DNA of 64,000 nucleotides, taken from Actinoplanes aureus (GTDB taxonomy: Bacteria > Actinomycetota > Actinomycetes > Mycobacteriales > Micromonosporaceae). The position numbers were made by a program, and so were the translations under genes. The stretch covers positions 1-64,000 of the forward strand of contig NZ_JADQTO010000016.1 of NCBI RefSeq assembly GCF_015704865.1, written 5' to 3'. Shown piece after piece: positions 17,912 through 26,528 of the stretch. The notes under the pieces were generated by a model. The model saw only the letters and a program-made list of their open reading frames with translations. It made no database searches and was not told the DNA's origin. Every line of letters begins with the position of its first letter. Position 1 is the first letter of the stretch.

Positions 17912-19282
17912 GTGGACCCGGCTCATCTGTCGGCGGCCGCCTCCTCGGTGGGCCTGCCGGACCTGCAGCTGATCGTCGTCGCGGTGCTGCTGGTGCTGCT
18001 GGCCGGCCTGGCGTCGATGACCGACGCCGCGCTGGCCACGGTCTCGCCGGCGCGGGCGGCCGAGATGGCCCGGGAGGGTCAGCGAGGCGCCGGTGCGCTC
18101 GCCGTGGTCGCCTCCGACGTGGTGCGCTACGTCAATCTGCTCCTGCTGCTGCGGCTGCTCTGCGAGCTCACGGCGACCACCATGGTGACGCTGGTGGCGG
18201 TGGACACCTGGGGTGTCGGCTGGCAGGCGGCTCTGGTCGCGGCGGGCACGATGACCCTGGTCAGCTTCGTGGTGGTCGGGGTGGCGCCGCGGACGGTGGG
18301 GCGCCAGCACGCGTACGCGGTGGGCCGGGCGACCGCGCCCCTGGTGCGCTGGCTCGGCAAGGTGCTGAACCCGCTCGCCAAGCTGCTGATCTTGATCGGT
18401 AACGCGGTGACGCCCGGCAAGGGCTTCCCGGAGGGTCCGTTCGGCAGCCAGGTGGAGCTGCGCGAACTGGTCGACCTGGCGGAGCAGCGGGGCGTGGTCG
18501 AGCACGGCGAGCGCGAGATGATCCACTCGGTCTTCGCGCTGGGTGACACCATCGCCCGCGAGGTGATGGTGCCGCGTACCGAGATGGTGTGGATCGAGGC
18601 GCCGAAAACCCTTCAGCAGGCGCTCTTCCTCTTCCTGCGGTCCGGTTTCTCGCGGATTCCGGTGATCGGCGAGAGCGTCGACGACGTGCTCGGCGTGCTT
18701 TACCTGAAGGACGTGATCCGGCGGACCCAGTCGGGTGATCCGGCGGTGACCGCTCAGGCGGTGGCCGACGCGATGCGCCCGGCGACGTTCGTGCCGGAGT
18801 CGAAACCGGTGGACGACCTGCTGTCCGAGATGCAGGCCGCCCGCAACCACCTGGTGATCGTCGTGGACGAGTACGGTGGCACGGCCGGCCTCGTGACGAT
18901 CGAGGACATCCTCGAGGAGATCGTCGGCGAGATCACCGACGAGTACGACGTCGAGCGCCCGCCGATCGAGCACCTCGAGGACGGCTCGGTCCGGGTGGCC
19001 GCGCGGCTGCCGATCGAGGACCTGGGCGAGGTGTTCGGCGTGGAGCTGCCCGCCGACGAGGTGGAGACGGTCGGCGGCCTGCTCGGGCAGACGCTGGGCC
19101 GGGTGCCGATTCCCGGCGCCAAGGCGGAGGTGGGTGGCCTGCACCTGACCGCCGAGGGCGCCACCGGCCGGCGTAACCGGATCGACTCGGTGCTGGTGCG
19201 CCGGGTGCAGCCGGAACCGCGAGCCGACGAAACTGATGAGAACGTTGCCGAGACCGAGGAAAGACAACCCGCAGATGCCTGA
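17912..19282 (+). CDS. CorC/HlyC-type CBS domain transmembrane protein
   Basis: The 456-residue protein has a CNNM/DUF21-type membrane domain (residues about 15-150), a tandem CBS pair (about 205-340, with VPRTEMVWIEA and IVVDEYGGTAGLVTIEDILEE) and a CorC_HlyC C-terminal domain (about 355-430). Members are tied to magnesium or other divalent cation efflux; the substrate here is not shown. It starts at a GTG four bases after ybeY, and its final codons overlap the start of the next gene by eight bases. Confidence 0.92.
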   Translation: MDPAHLSAAASSVGLPDLQLIVVAVLLVLLAGLASMTDAALATVSPARAAEMAREGQRGAGALAVVASDVVRYVNLLLLLRLLCELTATTMVTLVAVDTWGVGWQAALVAAGTMTLVSFVVVGVAPRTVGRQHAYAVGRATAPLVRWLGKVLNPLAKLLILIGNAVTPGKGFPEGPFGSQVELRELVDLAEQRGVVEHGEREMIHSVFALGDTIAREVMVPRTEMVWIEAPKTLQQALFLFLRSGFSRIPVIGESVDDVLGVLYLKDVIRRTQSGDPAVTAQAVADAMRPATFVPESKPVDDLLSEMQAARNHLVIVVDEYGGTAGLVTIEDILEEIVGEITDEYDVERPPIEHLEDGSVRVAARLPIEDLGEVFGVELPADEVETVGGLLGQTLGRVPIPGAKAEVGGLHLTAEGATGRRNRIDSVLVRRVQPEPRADETDENVAETEERQPADA

Positions 19283-19661
19283 GCAGATCTTCGACGCTTC
19301 CCCTGTGCCGAGCGCGGACGGCGGCGCCGTGTTGAGCGCCGAGGACGCCAAGCTGGTCACCCTCGCGCGTAGCTCGCGCGCCCGGGTGGGCGCGGTTGAC
19401 GGAGCAGCGGTACGCGACCAGGACGGCCGAACCTACGCCGCGGCGTCGGTGGCGCTGCCCAGCCTGACGGTGACGGCGTTGCAGCTCGCGGTCGCGCAGG
19501 CCGCGTCGTCCGGGGCGACCCGGCTGGAGGCGGCCGCGGTGGTGACCGAGGCGTCGACGCTGGACGGCGCGGGGCACGCGGCTGTGCGTGACCTCTCCAC
19601 GGACGCGCCGATCCATGTGGCGGGCCCGGACGGTTCGCTGCTCGGCACGGTCACCGCCTGA
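19275..19661 (+). CDS. Cytidine deaminase-like protein lacking zinc ligands
   Basis: This 128-residue protein lies between the CorC-like gene and era, where actinomycetes often carry a deaminase-fold protein. The helical pattern SVALPSLTVTALQLAVAQAASSG resembles cytidine deaminase around the active-site helix. The HAE/CAE and PCxxC motifs that bind catalytic zinc are missing, and the protein contains no cysteine at all. It is therefore probably a non-catalytic member. The ATG overlaps the stop of the upstream gene, and its own stop shares one base with the era start. Confidence 0.7.
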   Translation: MPEQIFDASPVPSADGGAVLSAEDAKLVTLARSSRARVGAVDGAAVRDQDGRTYAAASVALPSLTVTALQLAVAQAASSGATRLEAAAVVTEASTLDGAGHAAVRDLSTDAPIHVAGPDGSLLGTVTA

Positions 19662-21118
19662 TGGGGCAGGACCAGCAGCCGCGGGAGCAGGAGCCGCAGA
19701 AGCGGGAGCGCCAGGAGCGCGGGCCGCGGGAGCAGAAGCGGGCACGCCAGGAGCGCGGCCCGCAAGAGCGCGCGACCCGAGAGCGTGGGGCGCAAGAGCG
19801 TGGATCGCGTGAGCGTGGGGCGCAAGAGGGCGGATCGCGGGCGCGTGGGGCGCAGGAGCGTGGGGCGCAGGAGCGTGGGGCGCAGGAACAGGGCGCGCCG
19901 GAGCGGCGCCTGACGGCTGGGGAGCGTAACGAGCTGCGCCGGCAGGAGCGGCGGGCCGCTCGGCGTGCCGGTGAGCAGGGTGCTGACCAGCGCGGACGCC
20001 AGCCGGGCAGCTCGGCGGCGGGAGTTTCCGGCACGCGGGGCGAGCGGCCCCGCGGCGGCGCGGGCGGTCCGGGGGATCGTGACGGCCGCCGGGGCGGGGA
20101 CCAGGGTGGCCGGGGTGCGGCCGGGACGTCCGGGAGCAAGCGGGGACGATCTGGTACGGCCGCGGAGCGGCCGGTTACGCGTACCGAAAATCAGAGAGTG
20201 CACCAGCACAAGGCCGCGCGTGCGGCAAAGGCCGAGGATGGTGTCTATCGGGCTGGTTTCGCTTGTTTCGTCGGCCGGCCGAATGCCGGCAAGTCGACGC
20301 TGACGAACGCGATCGTCGGGCAGAAGATCGCGATCACCTCGAACAAGCCGCAGACCACCCGGCACATCATCCGGGGCATTCTGCACCGGCCGGACTCGCA
20401 GCTGGTGCTGGTCGACACGCCCGGTCTGCACCGGCCGCGGACGCTGCTCGGCGAGCGGCTCAACGACCTGGTCCGCGAGACGTGGAGCGAGGTCGACGTG
20501 ATCGGGGTGTGCTTCCCGGCGGACGAGCCGATCGGGCGCGGCGACCGGTTCATCTCGACGGAGATCAGCGCGCTCAAGGCCAAGGTGATCGCGGTGGTCA
20601 CGAAGGTCGACCTGGTCGACCCGGCCACCCTGGCCCAGCGGCTGCTCGCCGTCGCCGAGCTGTACGACTTCGCGGAGATCATCCCGGTCAGCGCGGTCTC
20701 CGGGCACCAGGTGGAGAACCTGACCGACGCGATGGTGCGGTTTCTGCCGGAGTCGCCGCAGCTGTACCCGGACGACGTGCTGACCGACGAGCCGGAGCAG
20801 GTGCTGATCGCGGAGCTGATCCGGGAGGCGGCGCTCGAGGGCGTACGCGACGAGTTGCCGCACTCGATCGCGGTGCTCGTCGAGGAGATGATGGTCGAGG
20901 GCAAGCTCACCAAGATCTACGCGGATCTGTACGTGGAGCGCGACAGCCAGAAGTCGATCGTGATCGGGAGCCGGGGGGCGCGCCTCAAGGAGGTCGGCTC
21001 GCGGGCTCGCGCCGAGATCGAGGAGCTGATCGGCTCCCGGGTTTATCTGGATCTTCACGTACGTGTCGCCAAAGAATGGCAACGAGATCCTAAACAACTG
21101 CGTAAACTCGGCTTTTAA
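19661..21118 (+). CDS. era: GTPase Era with a long Arg/Gln-rich repetitive N-terminus
   Basis: Era binds the 3' end of 16S rRNA and checks small-subunit assembly. Residues about 196-485 form a normal Era: Walker A G205RPNAGKS, DTPG in the G3 region, G4 TKVD, and a KH domain with VIGSRGARLKEVG. The preceding 195 residues are low complexity, rich in Arg, Gln, Glu and Gly, and carry a five-residue repeat. The ATG at 19661 overlaps the previous stop, which supports translation from there. A GTG at 20198 would instead give a near-normal-length Era and cannot be excluded. Confidence 0.9.
   Translation: MGQDQQPREQEPQKRERQERGPREQKRARQERGPQERATRERGAQERGSRERGAQEGGSRARGAQERGAQERGAQEQGAPERRLTAGERNELRRQERRAARRAGEQGADQRGRQPGSSAAGVSGTRGERPRGGAGGPGDRDGRRGGDQGGRGAAGTSGSKRGRSGTAAERPVTRTENQRVHQHKAARAAKAEDGVYRAGFACFVGRPNAGKSTLTNAIVGQKIAITSNKPQTTRHIIRGILHRPDSQLVLVDTPGLHRPRTLLGERLNDLVRETWSEVDVIGVCFPADEPIGRGDRFISTEISALKAKVIAVVTKVDLVDPATLAQRLLAVAELYDFAEIIPVSAVSGHQVENLTDAMVRFLPESPQLYPDDVLTDEPEQVLIAELIREAALEGVRDELPHSIAVLVEEMMVEGKLTKIYADLYVERDSQKSIVIGSRGARLKEVGSRARAEIEELIGSRVYLDLHVRVAKEWQRDPKQLRKLGF
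19781..19895 (+). repeat. 15-bp degenerate tandem repeat in the 5' part of era
   Basis: The unit GAGCGTGGGGCGCAG, or close variants, recurs in frame and encodes ERGAQ. The last three copies (from about 19857) are nearly identical and the earlier ones are diverged. Similar Q/E/R-rich coding extends on both sides. Confidence 0.85.
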
Positions 21119-21125
21119 TCGATAA

Positions 21126-21154
21126 TTGGACATTCGTTGACTATGGGATAGTTC
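21126..21154 (+). promoter_or_regulatory. Candidate promoter of the acyltransferase gene
   Basis: TTGGAC at 21126-21131 and TAGTTC at 21149-21154 are separated by 17 bases. They lie in an unusually AT-rich stretch right after era and 46 bases before the next start codon. Confidence 0.5.
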
Positions 21155-21200
21155 ACCGGAGTTTGCGCTTTTTGGCCGAACGCGGGTAACACCTTCAGCC

Positions 21201-22238
21201 ATGCGTAACCGGTACCTGGATCTCCTGCGCGCCGTGGCAACCGTCCGGGTGGTGATCTATCACCTGACCGGCTGGACCGCGCTCACCGTCGTGTTCCCGG
21301 CGATGTCGGTGATGTTCGCGCTGGCCGGCTCGCTGATCGCGGTGTCGCTGGACCGGTTCGGGGTGTGGGCGGTGGAGCGCCGCCTGCGCCGGCTCCTGCC
21401 GTCCCTCTGGGTCATCGCGTTGATCGCGGTCCCGGCCATGTTGCTGGCCGGGACCCCGTGGGACGTCCGCCTGCTGTTCTGGGGCTTTCCGATCGTCGAC
21501 CCGGAGGCCACCGGCTGGTGGATGCAGTCGCTGAGCCACGCCTGGTACCTGCGGGACTTCCTGTGGCTGGTGCTGCTCTCACCGCTCGCGCTGCCGGTCT
21601 TCCGGCGGTTCCCGCTCGCTTCGGTGCTGGCACCCTACGTGGCGCTGGCGGTCATCGAACTGGGTGACCTGACCGTGCCGCCGGTGGCGCGCGACCTGGC
21701 CCTGTACGGCGGCGCGTGGCTGCTCGGCTTCGCACACCACGACGGCCATCTGAGCCGGCTCGGCCGCAAGCGCCTGGTCGGCACGGCCGTGGCGCTGGCC
21801 GTGCCGGCGATGGCGTGGGTGCTCACGCATCCCGGGCCGCGCGGGTACGACCTCAACGACATCCCGCTCGGCAACGCGCTCTGGTCGGCCGCGTTCATCC
21901 TGGTCGCGCTCGGCTTCACGCCCATGGTCCGGGAGCACCGGCTGCTGACCGTGCTGAACGGCCGGGCGCTGACCATCTACCTCTGGCACGTACCGCTGAT
22001 CGTCGCGGTGACCCAGACCGGTGAACGCTTCGGGCTGCCGGTCCACGGCTTCGCCGGGATCGGGTGGCGGACCGTCGTCGTCTTCCTGTTGCTCGGCCTG
22101 GTGGTCGCGGCGGTCGGCTGGGTGGAGGACGTGGCGGCCGGGCGCCGGCCGGTGTTGCTGCCCGGCCGGCGGGTTCCAGTGCCGGTCTCGCCGGCACCGG
22201 CCGAACCCCTCGCCCAGCCGGTGCCTAGCCTGCGCTGA
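21201..22238 (+). CDS. Acyltransferase family 3 (OafA-like) integral membrane protein
   Basis: The 345-residue protein has around ten membrane helices. It begins RNRYLDLLRAVATVRVVIYH, the usual acyltransferase-3 opening in which the Arg and His are catalytic. Such enzymes O-acylate cell-surface polysaccharides, lipids or secondary metabolites; the target cannot be told. It has its own candidate promoter and sits between era and recO, which are often neighbours. Its 3' end overlaps the convergent lipoprotein gene by 14 bases. Confidence 0.85.
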   Translation: MRNRYLDLLRAVATVRVVIYHLTGWTALTVVFPAMSVMFALAGSLIAVSLDRFGVWAVERRLRRLLPSLWVIALIAVPAMLLAGTPWDVRLLFWGFPIVDPEATGWWMQSLSHAWYLRDFLWLVLLSPLALPVFRRFPLASVLAPYVALAVIELGDLTVPPVARDLALYGGAWLLGFAHHDGHLSRLGRKRLVGTAVALAVPAMAWVLTHPGPRGYDLNDIPLGNALWSAAFILVALGFTPMVREHRLLTVLNGRALTIYLWHVPLIVAVTQTGERFGLPVHGFAGIGWRTVVVFLLLGLVVAAVGWVEDVAAGRRPVLLPGRRVPVPVSPAPAEPLAQPVPSLR

Positions 22239-23052
22239 TCGACAGGTCGCCGCTGGTGGTCCGCAGATCCAGGACGTTTGCCGACTTCGGGTCGTGGGTG
22301 ATGCCGATGACCTGCTGGTCACCGCCGCCGTGGACGTCGGCGCGGACCCGGTAGGCGCCGGGCGGCACGATCAGGTTGACGTCACCGCTGGTCACCGTGG
22401 CGGTCACCGAGGAGGGGGCGGCGAGTCGCAGGGTCGCGTCGCCGGACGTGGTCCGTACCGCGATCGGGCCGGTGACGTCGTCCACCATGAGGTCGCCGGA
22501 CTGGGTCTCCAGCGAGACGTCGGTTCCGCCGATCACGTTGAGATCGCCGGAGGTGGCCTTCACCTTCACCGGGCCGGTGGCACGTTCCACCATCACGTCG
22601 CCGGAGGTGAGCTTCAGATCGACCGCTCCGGTTCCGGCCAGGGTGAGGTCGCCGGAGGTCATCTCGCCGCTTACGGCCACTCCGGCCGGTGCGGTGATCT
22701 CGTAGGAGAGGCTGCAGTCGCGGCCGCAGTCGGTGGCGAGCGTGAGGACGCCACCCGACCGCTGGTAGGACGCGCCCGGGTTGGTCTCGCCGCGGATGAC
22801 CCGCCGGATCCGGGTCTCGGTGGCCGAGGCGTTGCCGTGGACCACGACGTCGCCGTGGCCGCCGGTCAGCACGACCTCGGTGATCTTCGTGGTCTCGGTG
22901 TCTTCGAAGGTCATCCGTGCGCCCACCACGCCGTCACAGGCGGCCAGGGCGCCCACCGAGACGGCGGCCAGGATCAGGGCGACTCCCCGGGGTTTGCCGG
23001 ATCCTCGCCTGCGGGGCCCTACCTCGGGGTGCGGCTCGGTGCACTCGCTCAT
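22225..23052 (-). CDS. DUF4097-type beta-strand repeat lipoprotein
   Basis: The 275-residue protein has a basic N-terminus, a hydrophobic helix and a lipobox-like ALAAC at about residue 39, so it is probably a membrane-anchored lipoprotein. The rest is a right-handed beta-helix-type repeat with recurrent TSGDL/TSGDV turns, seen at least seven times, as in DUF4097 proteins whose function is not established. It is divergent from recO. No enzyme motif is seen. Confidence 0.75.
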   Translation of the reverse strand: MSECTEPHPEVGPRRRGSGKPRGVALILAAVSVGALAACDGVVGARMTFEDTETTKITEVVLTGGHGDVVVHGNASATETRIRRVIRGETNPGASYQRSGGVLTLATDCGRDCSLSYEITAPAGVAVSGEMTSGDLTLAGTGAVDLKLTSGDVMVERATGPVKVKATSGDLNVIGGTDVSLETQSGDLMVDDVTGPIAVRTTSGDATLRLAAPSSVTATVTSGDVNLIVPPGAYRVRADVHGGGDQQVIGITHDPKSANVLDLRTTSGDLSISAG

Positions 23053-23159
23053 GCCCCTGACGCTATTTCCGGCGCTGGGCCCGCACCATCGGTCCCGTCC
23101 CGGAGGCGACCCTGAGATCCGGGTCAGGGTTTGTCGTAGGCACCGGGCAGAATGACGGG

Positions 23160-23936
23160 GTGCCCGCCGGATACCGACGCCAGCTCTACCGCGACGACGC
23201 GGTGGTCCTGCGCGTGCAGAAACTCGGCGAGAGCGACCGGATCGTCACCCTGCTGACCCGGCGGCACGGCCGGCTGCGCGCGGTCGCCCGTGGGGTGCGC
23301 CGCACCACTTCCCGCTTCGGCGCCCGGCTGGAGCCGTTCGGTCACATCGACCTCCAGCTCGCCGGCTCTCCGGAGGGGCTGGGCAGTTCGCTGCACTCGG
23401 TCAGCCAGGTCGAGGCGGTGGCCCTGTTCGGCAAGAGCTTCCTCGGCGACTATCCGCGATACACGGCGGCCAGCGCCATCTGTGAGACCGCCGAGCGGCT
23501 CACCCCGGTCGAGCGGGAGCCCGCGCTGCGGCTCTTCCAGCTCACCCTGGGCGCGCTCAAGGCCCTCGCGGCCGGTGAGCACGCCGGCAGCCTGGTGCTG
23601 GACGCGTACCTGTTGCGCGCCATGGCCTTCGCCGGCTGGGCGCCCGCCGTCACCGAGTGTGCCGTCTGCGGCACCCCCGGGCAGCACGCGGCCTTCGCCG
23701 TGCCGGCCGGCGGCGCGGTCTGCCCGGACTGCCGGCCGCCTGGCGCTGCCCACCCCAGCCCGGCCACGCTGACCCTGATGGCCGCCCTGACCAGCGGCGA
23801 CTGGGCGTTCGCGGACGCCACCGAGTCGCCGGTGCGCCGGGAGTGCAGCGGCCTGGTCGCCGCCCACCTGCAATGGCACATGGAGCGGGCGCTGCGCTCG
23901 CTGCCGCTTGTCGATCGACGGGAGCTGAACCCTTGA
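23160..23936 (+). CDS. recO: DNA repair protein RecO
   Basis: RecO loads RecA onto SSB-coated DNA with RecR. The 258-residue protein has the N-terminal OB fold (LYRDDAVVLRVQKLGESDRIVTLLT), a helical middle and a C-terminal zinc site of four cysteines (CAVC and CPDC, about residues 167-191). The GTG start at 23160 is preceded by GAATGACGGG. Its stop overlaps the TTG start of uppS by three bases. Confidence 0.94.
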   Translation: MPAGYRRQLYRDDAVVLRVQKLGESDRIVTLLTRRHGRLRAVARGVRRTTSRFGARLEPFGHIDLQLAGSPEGLGSSLHSVSQVEAVALFGKSFLGDYPRYTAASAICETAERLTPVEREPALRLFQLTLGALKALAAGEHAGSLVLDAYLLRAMAFAGWAPAVTECAVCGTPGQHAAFAVPAGGAVCPDCRPPGAAHPSPATLTLMAALTSGDWAFADATESPVRRECSGLVAAHLQWHMERALRSLPLVDRRELNP

Positions 23937-24715
23937 CGCCGCGTCCGCCCACCCCGCACATCTCCGGTGCCCGGCCGCCGAAGTTGCCGTCCGCCGCGAT
24001 CCCGCGCCACGTGGCGATCGTGATGGACGGCAACGGCCGCTGGGCCAAGGAGCGGGGCCTGTCCCGCACCAAGGGGCACGAGCAGGGCGAGTATTCGCTC
24101 TTCGACACCATCGAGGGCGCCATCGAGCTGGGCATTCCCTACCTCTCGGCGTACGCGTTCTCCACCGAGAACTGGAAGCGTTCCCCCGAGGAGGTGCGCT
24201 TCCTGATGGGCTTCAACCGGGACGTGATCCGTCGCCGGCGTGACCAGCTCGTCGACCTCGGTGTCCGGGTGGTCTGGTCGGGGCGGGCCGGCCGGCTGTG
24301 GAAGAGCGTCATCTCCGAGCTGCAGACCGCCGAGGAGATGAGCCGGGGCAACTCGACGCTCACCCTCCAGTTCTGTGTGAACTACGGGGGCCAAGCCGAG
24401 ATCGCGGACGCGGCCGCGGCGATCGCCCGGGACGTGGCGGCCGGCCGGCTCAAGGCCGACAAGGTCAACGAGAAGACCATCGCCAAGTACCTCTACCACC
24501 CCGAGGTTCCGGAGGTGGACATGTTCCTGCGCCCCTCCGGCGAGCAGCGCACGTCGAACTTCCTCCTCTGGCAGTCGGCGTACGCGGAGATGGTCTACCT
24601 GGACACCCTCTGGCCGGACTTCGACCGCCGCCACCTGTGGTATGCCTGCGAGCTGTACGCACAGCGTGACCGGCGCTTCGGCGGTGCCCTGCCCAACCCG
24701 GTCAGCCCGACCTGA
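23933..24715 (+). CDS. uppS: Isoprenyl (undecaprenyl-type) diphosphate synthase
   Basis: This cis-prenyltransferase makes the lipid carrier for cell-wall synthesis. The 260-residue protein has the signature DGNGRWAK with catalytic Asp32, the YAFSTENWKR motif and the C-terminal LRPSGEQRTSNFLLWQ region. The TTG at 23933 overlaps the recO stop and gives the expected N-terminal extension. Chain length of the product cannot be inferred. Confidence 0.94.
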   Translation: MTPRPPTPHISGARPPKLPSAAIPRHVAIVMDGNGRWAKERGLSRTKGHEQGEYSLFDTIEGAIELGIPYLSAYAFSTENWKRSPEEVRFLMGFNRDVIRRRRDQLVDLGVRVVWSGRAGRLWKSVISELQTAEEMSRGNSTLTLQFCVNYGGQAEIADAAAAIARDVAAGRLKADKVNEKTIAKYLYHPEVPEVDMFLRPSGEQRTSNFLLWQSAYAEMVYLDTLWPDFDRRHLWYACELYAQRDRRFGGALPNPVSPT

Positions 24716-24776
24716 CCGGTGTCGTCGTTCCGACGTCCCTGATGCGCCGCTCGCCGGCCTCTGTCATGGTGCGGCG

Positions 24777-25301
24777 ATGAGCGTCCGGCATCTCTGGATC
24801 GTGCGGCACGCGGAGGCCACCCGCGACCAGTCCAACCTCACCGAAGCCGGCCGCCGGCAGGCTGATCTGCTCGGCGCCCGGCTGGCCGGGCTGCCGATCA
24901 CTGCGATCAGTCATAGCCCGAAGCCTCGGGCGGTGAAGACGGCTGCCCTGGTGGCGGCGCATCTTCCGGAAGCCGCCGTGAAAGAGGCCGCGGAGCTGAA
25001 CGACCGGATCCCCACCGACGATCTCCCGGCGATGAGCGCCATGATCGCTCGGTTCACCGGTCCGGTGCCCGAGGAGACCCACGAGCTGGTTGTCACCCAC
25101 AATTTCCAGGCCGGATGGTTCGTGCGGGAGGCGTACCTGGCGCCGCCCGAGCGCTTCGGTGTGCTCAACTTCGGCAATACCGGGCTGACGCTGATCCGCT
25201 ACCCGGCCGGCGAACCACCTCGAGTGATCATGGTCGGGGACCTCAGCCACCTGCCGGCGGACCTGCGCTGGACCGGCCTGCCACCCGATCTTCGTCCGTG
25301 A
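24777..25301 (+). CDS. Histidine phosphatase superfamily protein
   Basis: The 174-residue protein starts MSVRHLWIVRHAEATRD, with the catalytic R10-H11 of the phosphoglycerate mutase-like family. A second conserved His lies in the VVTHNFQAGW stretch. It may be a small-molecule phosphatase; the substrate is unknown. Its 3' end overlaps the convergent HAD gene by 59 bases. Confidence 0.85.
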   Translation: MSVRHLWIVRHAEATRDQSNLTEAGRRQADLLGARLAGLPITAISHSPKPRAVKTAALVAAHLPEAAVKEAAELNDRIPTDDLPAMSAMIARFTGPVPEETHELVVTHNFQAGWFVREAYLAPPERFGVLNFGNTGLTLIRYPAGEPPRVIMVGDLSHLPADLRWTGLPPDLRP

Positions 25302-25965
25302 GCGCCGCCACCACGGCATTCGGGTCGCTCAGATCCGGCAGTACGACGTGTGCCCCGGCCGCCACCAGGTCGTCGGCGCCCGTCGAACCGGTCGCCACGC
25401 CGATCGCGAGCGCGCCGTTCGCCAGGGCCGCTGTGACGTCGTGCACGGTGTCGCCGACGACCACCGGGCGGAACGCCTCGCCGTACTTCGCCTGCGCCCG
25501 GTCCAGGCTGCGGCGTACCAGGGTGGCCCGCACGCTGTCGTCCGTGCCGTAACCGCCCACCTCGGCGTCGAACGAACCGGCCAGCCCGAACGCCGCGACC
25601 TTCGCCGCCGCCACCTCCGGGACGTTGCCGGTGACCAGGGTCTGCACTACCCGAGGATCGTCGCCGAGGCGGGTGAGCACCTCGCGTACGCCCGGCATCA
25701 GCGCGCCCTGCTCGGCGAACTCGTGCTTGACCTCGTGGACGATCTGCACGTACCGGGCGAAGAACCGCTCCGGGGTGCAGTCGGTCACCCCGTGCGACGC
25801 GAACACCTCGGCGCAGATGTCCAGGTCGGTACGCCCGCCGAAGACCGGTGTGTCCCGCCAGGCGACCCCGGTCAGCTCGGTGAACGCCGCCTTCCAGGCC
25901 CGGGCCGCGACCCCACCGCCGCGCAGCAACGTGTAGTCGATGTCCCACATCACGAGGCGTCTCAC
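25243..25965 (-). CDS. HAD superfamily hydrolase
   Basis: The 240-residue protein opens with the HAD motif D8-x-D10-YT (MWDIDYTLL). It has TGN as motif II, a Lys-containing helix and VVVGDTVHDVTAA as motif IV, with an alpha-helical cap similar to phosphoglycolate phosphatase-type enzymes. The GTG at 25963-25965 overlaps the stop of the upstream thiamin-binding-type gene by four bases, so the two are translationally coupled. Confidence 0.86.
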   Translation of the reverse strand: MRRLVMWDIDYTLLRGGGVAARAWKAAFTELTGVAWRDTPVFGGRTDLDICAEVFASHGVTDCTPERFFARYVQIVHEVKHEFAEQGALMPGVREVLTRLGDDPRVVQTLVTGNVPEVAAAKVAAFGLAGSFDAEVGGYGTDDSVRATLVRRSLDRAQAKYGEAFRPVVVGDTVHDVTAALANGALAIGVATGSTGADDLVAAGAHVVLPDLSDPNAVVAALTDEDRVAGRSSAGPPAGG

Positions 25966-26258
25966 GACTGGTTCAGCACCCGCTCGATGTGCTCGACCTT
26001 GGCGGTGAGCGCGCCGGTGACACCGGGCCGGACGTCGGCCTTGAGGGAGAGGCTGACCCGGGGTGAGACCGCCGCGACCGCGTCGACGGCCTGCTTGACC
26101 ACGGCCATCACCTCGTCCCACTCACCCTCGATGGTGGTGAACATGGCGTCGGTCCGGTTGGGCAGCCCGGAGGCGCGGACGACCCGGACGGCCTCGGCGA
26201 CCGCGTCACCGACGGAGTCCCCGGACCCGATCGGCGTGACAGAGAAGGCAACCAGCAT
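25962..26258 (-). CDS. MTH1187/YkoF-like thiamine-binding family protein
   Basis: This 98-residue protein begins LVAFSVTPIGSGDSVGDAVAEAV and contains TTIEGEWDEVMAVVKQAVDAV, the pattern of the MTH1187 (UPF0045) ferredoxin-like family. Some members bind thiamin. It lies in the same strand and general area as the thiamin-precursor transporter (29773-32651) but in a separate unit. It is coupled to the HAD phosphatase. Confidence 0.82.
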   Translation of the reverse strand: MLVAFSVTPIGSGDSVGDAVAEAVRVVRASGLPNRTDAMFTTIEGEWDEVMAVVKQAVDAVAAVSPRVSLSLKADVRPGVTGALTAKVEHIERVLNQS

Positions 26259-26344
26259 GCGGCCATCCTCGCAGCCGGATCACCATTGAGTCGATCAATG
26301 CACGCGACTAGTCCAGGCAGTAGACAAGATTCATGGAGGCTGTT

Positions 26345-26482
26345 GTGACGGAGCGGCGCATCAATCTCGATGACGAGGCCCTCGTGGTAGCGAGCAGAAT
26401 CTTGGGAACCACCGACACGGAGGACACCGTCAACGCGGCGCTTCGTGAGGTCGTCGCGGTCCAGCGGAGGTTGGAAGCCTGA
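26345..26482 (+). CDS. VapB-type antitoxin, orphan
   Basis: This 45-codon gene encodes a ribbon-helix-helix-type protein: TERRINLDDEALVVASRILG, then TDTEDTVNAALREVVAVQRR. This is the VapB/DUF2191 pattern of a short beta strand followed by two helices. The GTG start has a perfect GGAGG five bases upstream (26335-26339); an in-frame ATG at 26333 overlaps that site. No VapC PIN-domain gene follows: only 46 bases separate it from the convergent MTHFR-like gene. It may have lost its toxin or act elsewhere. Confidence 0.72.
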   Translation: MTERRINLDDEALVVASRILGTTDTEDTVNAALREVVAVQRRLEA

Positions 26483-26528
26483 CCGCTGGGTGGTGCCTCG
26501 CTGAAGGGTGGACACCACTGCGGCGCGA

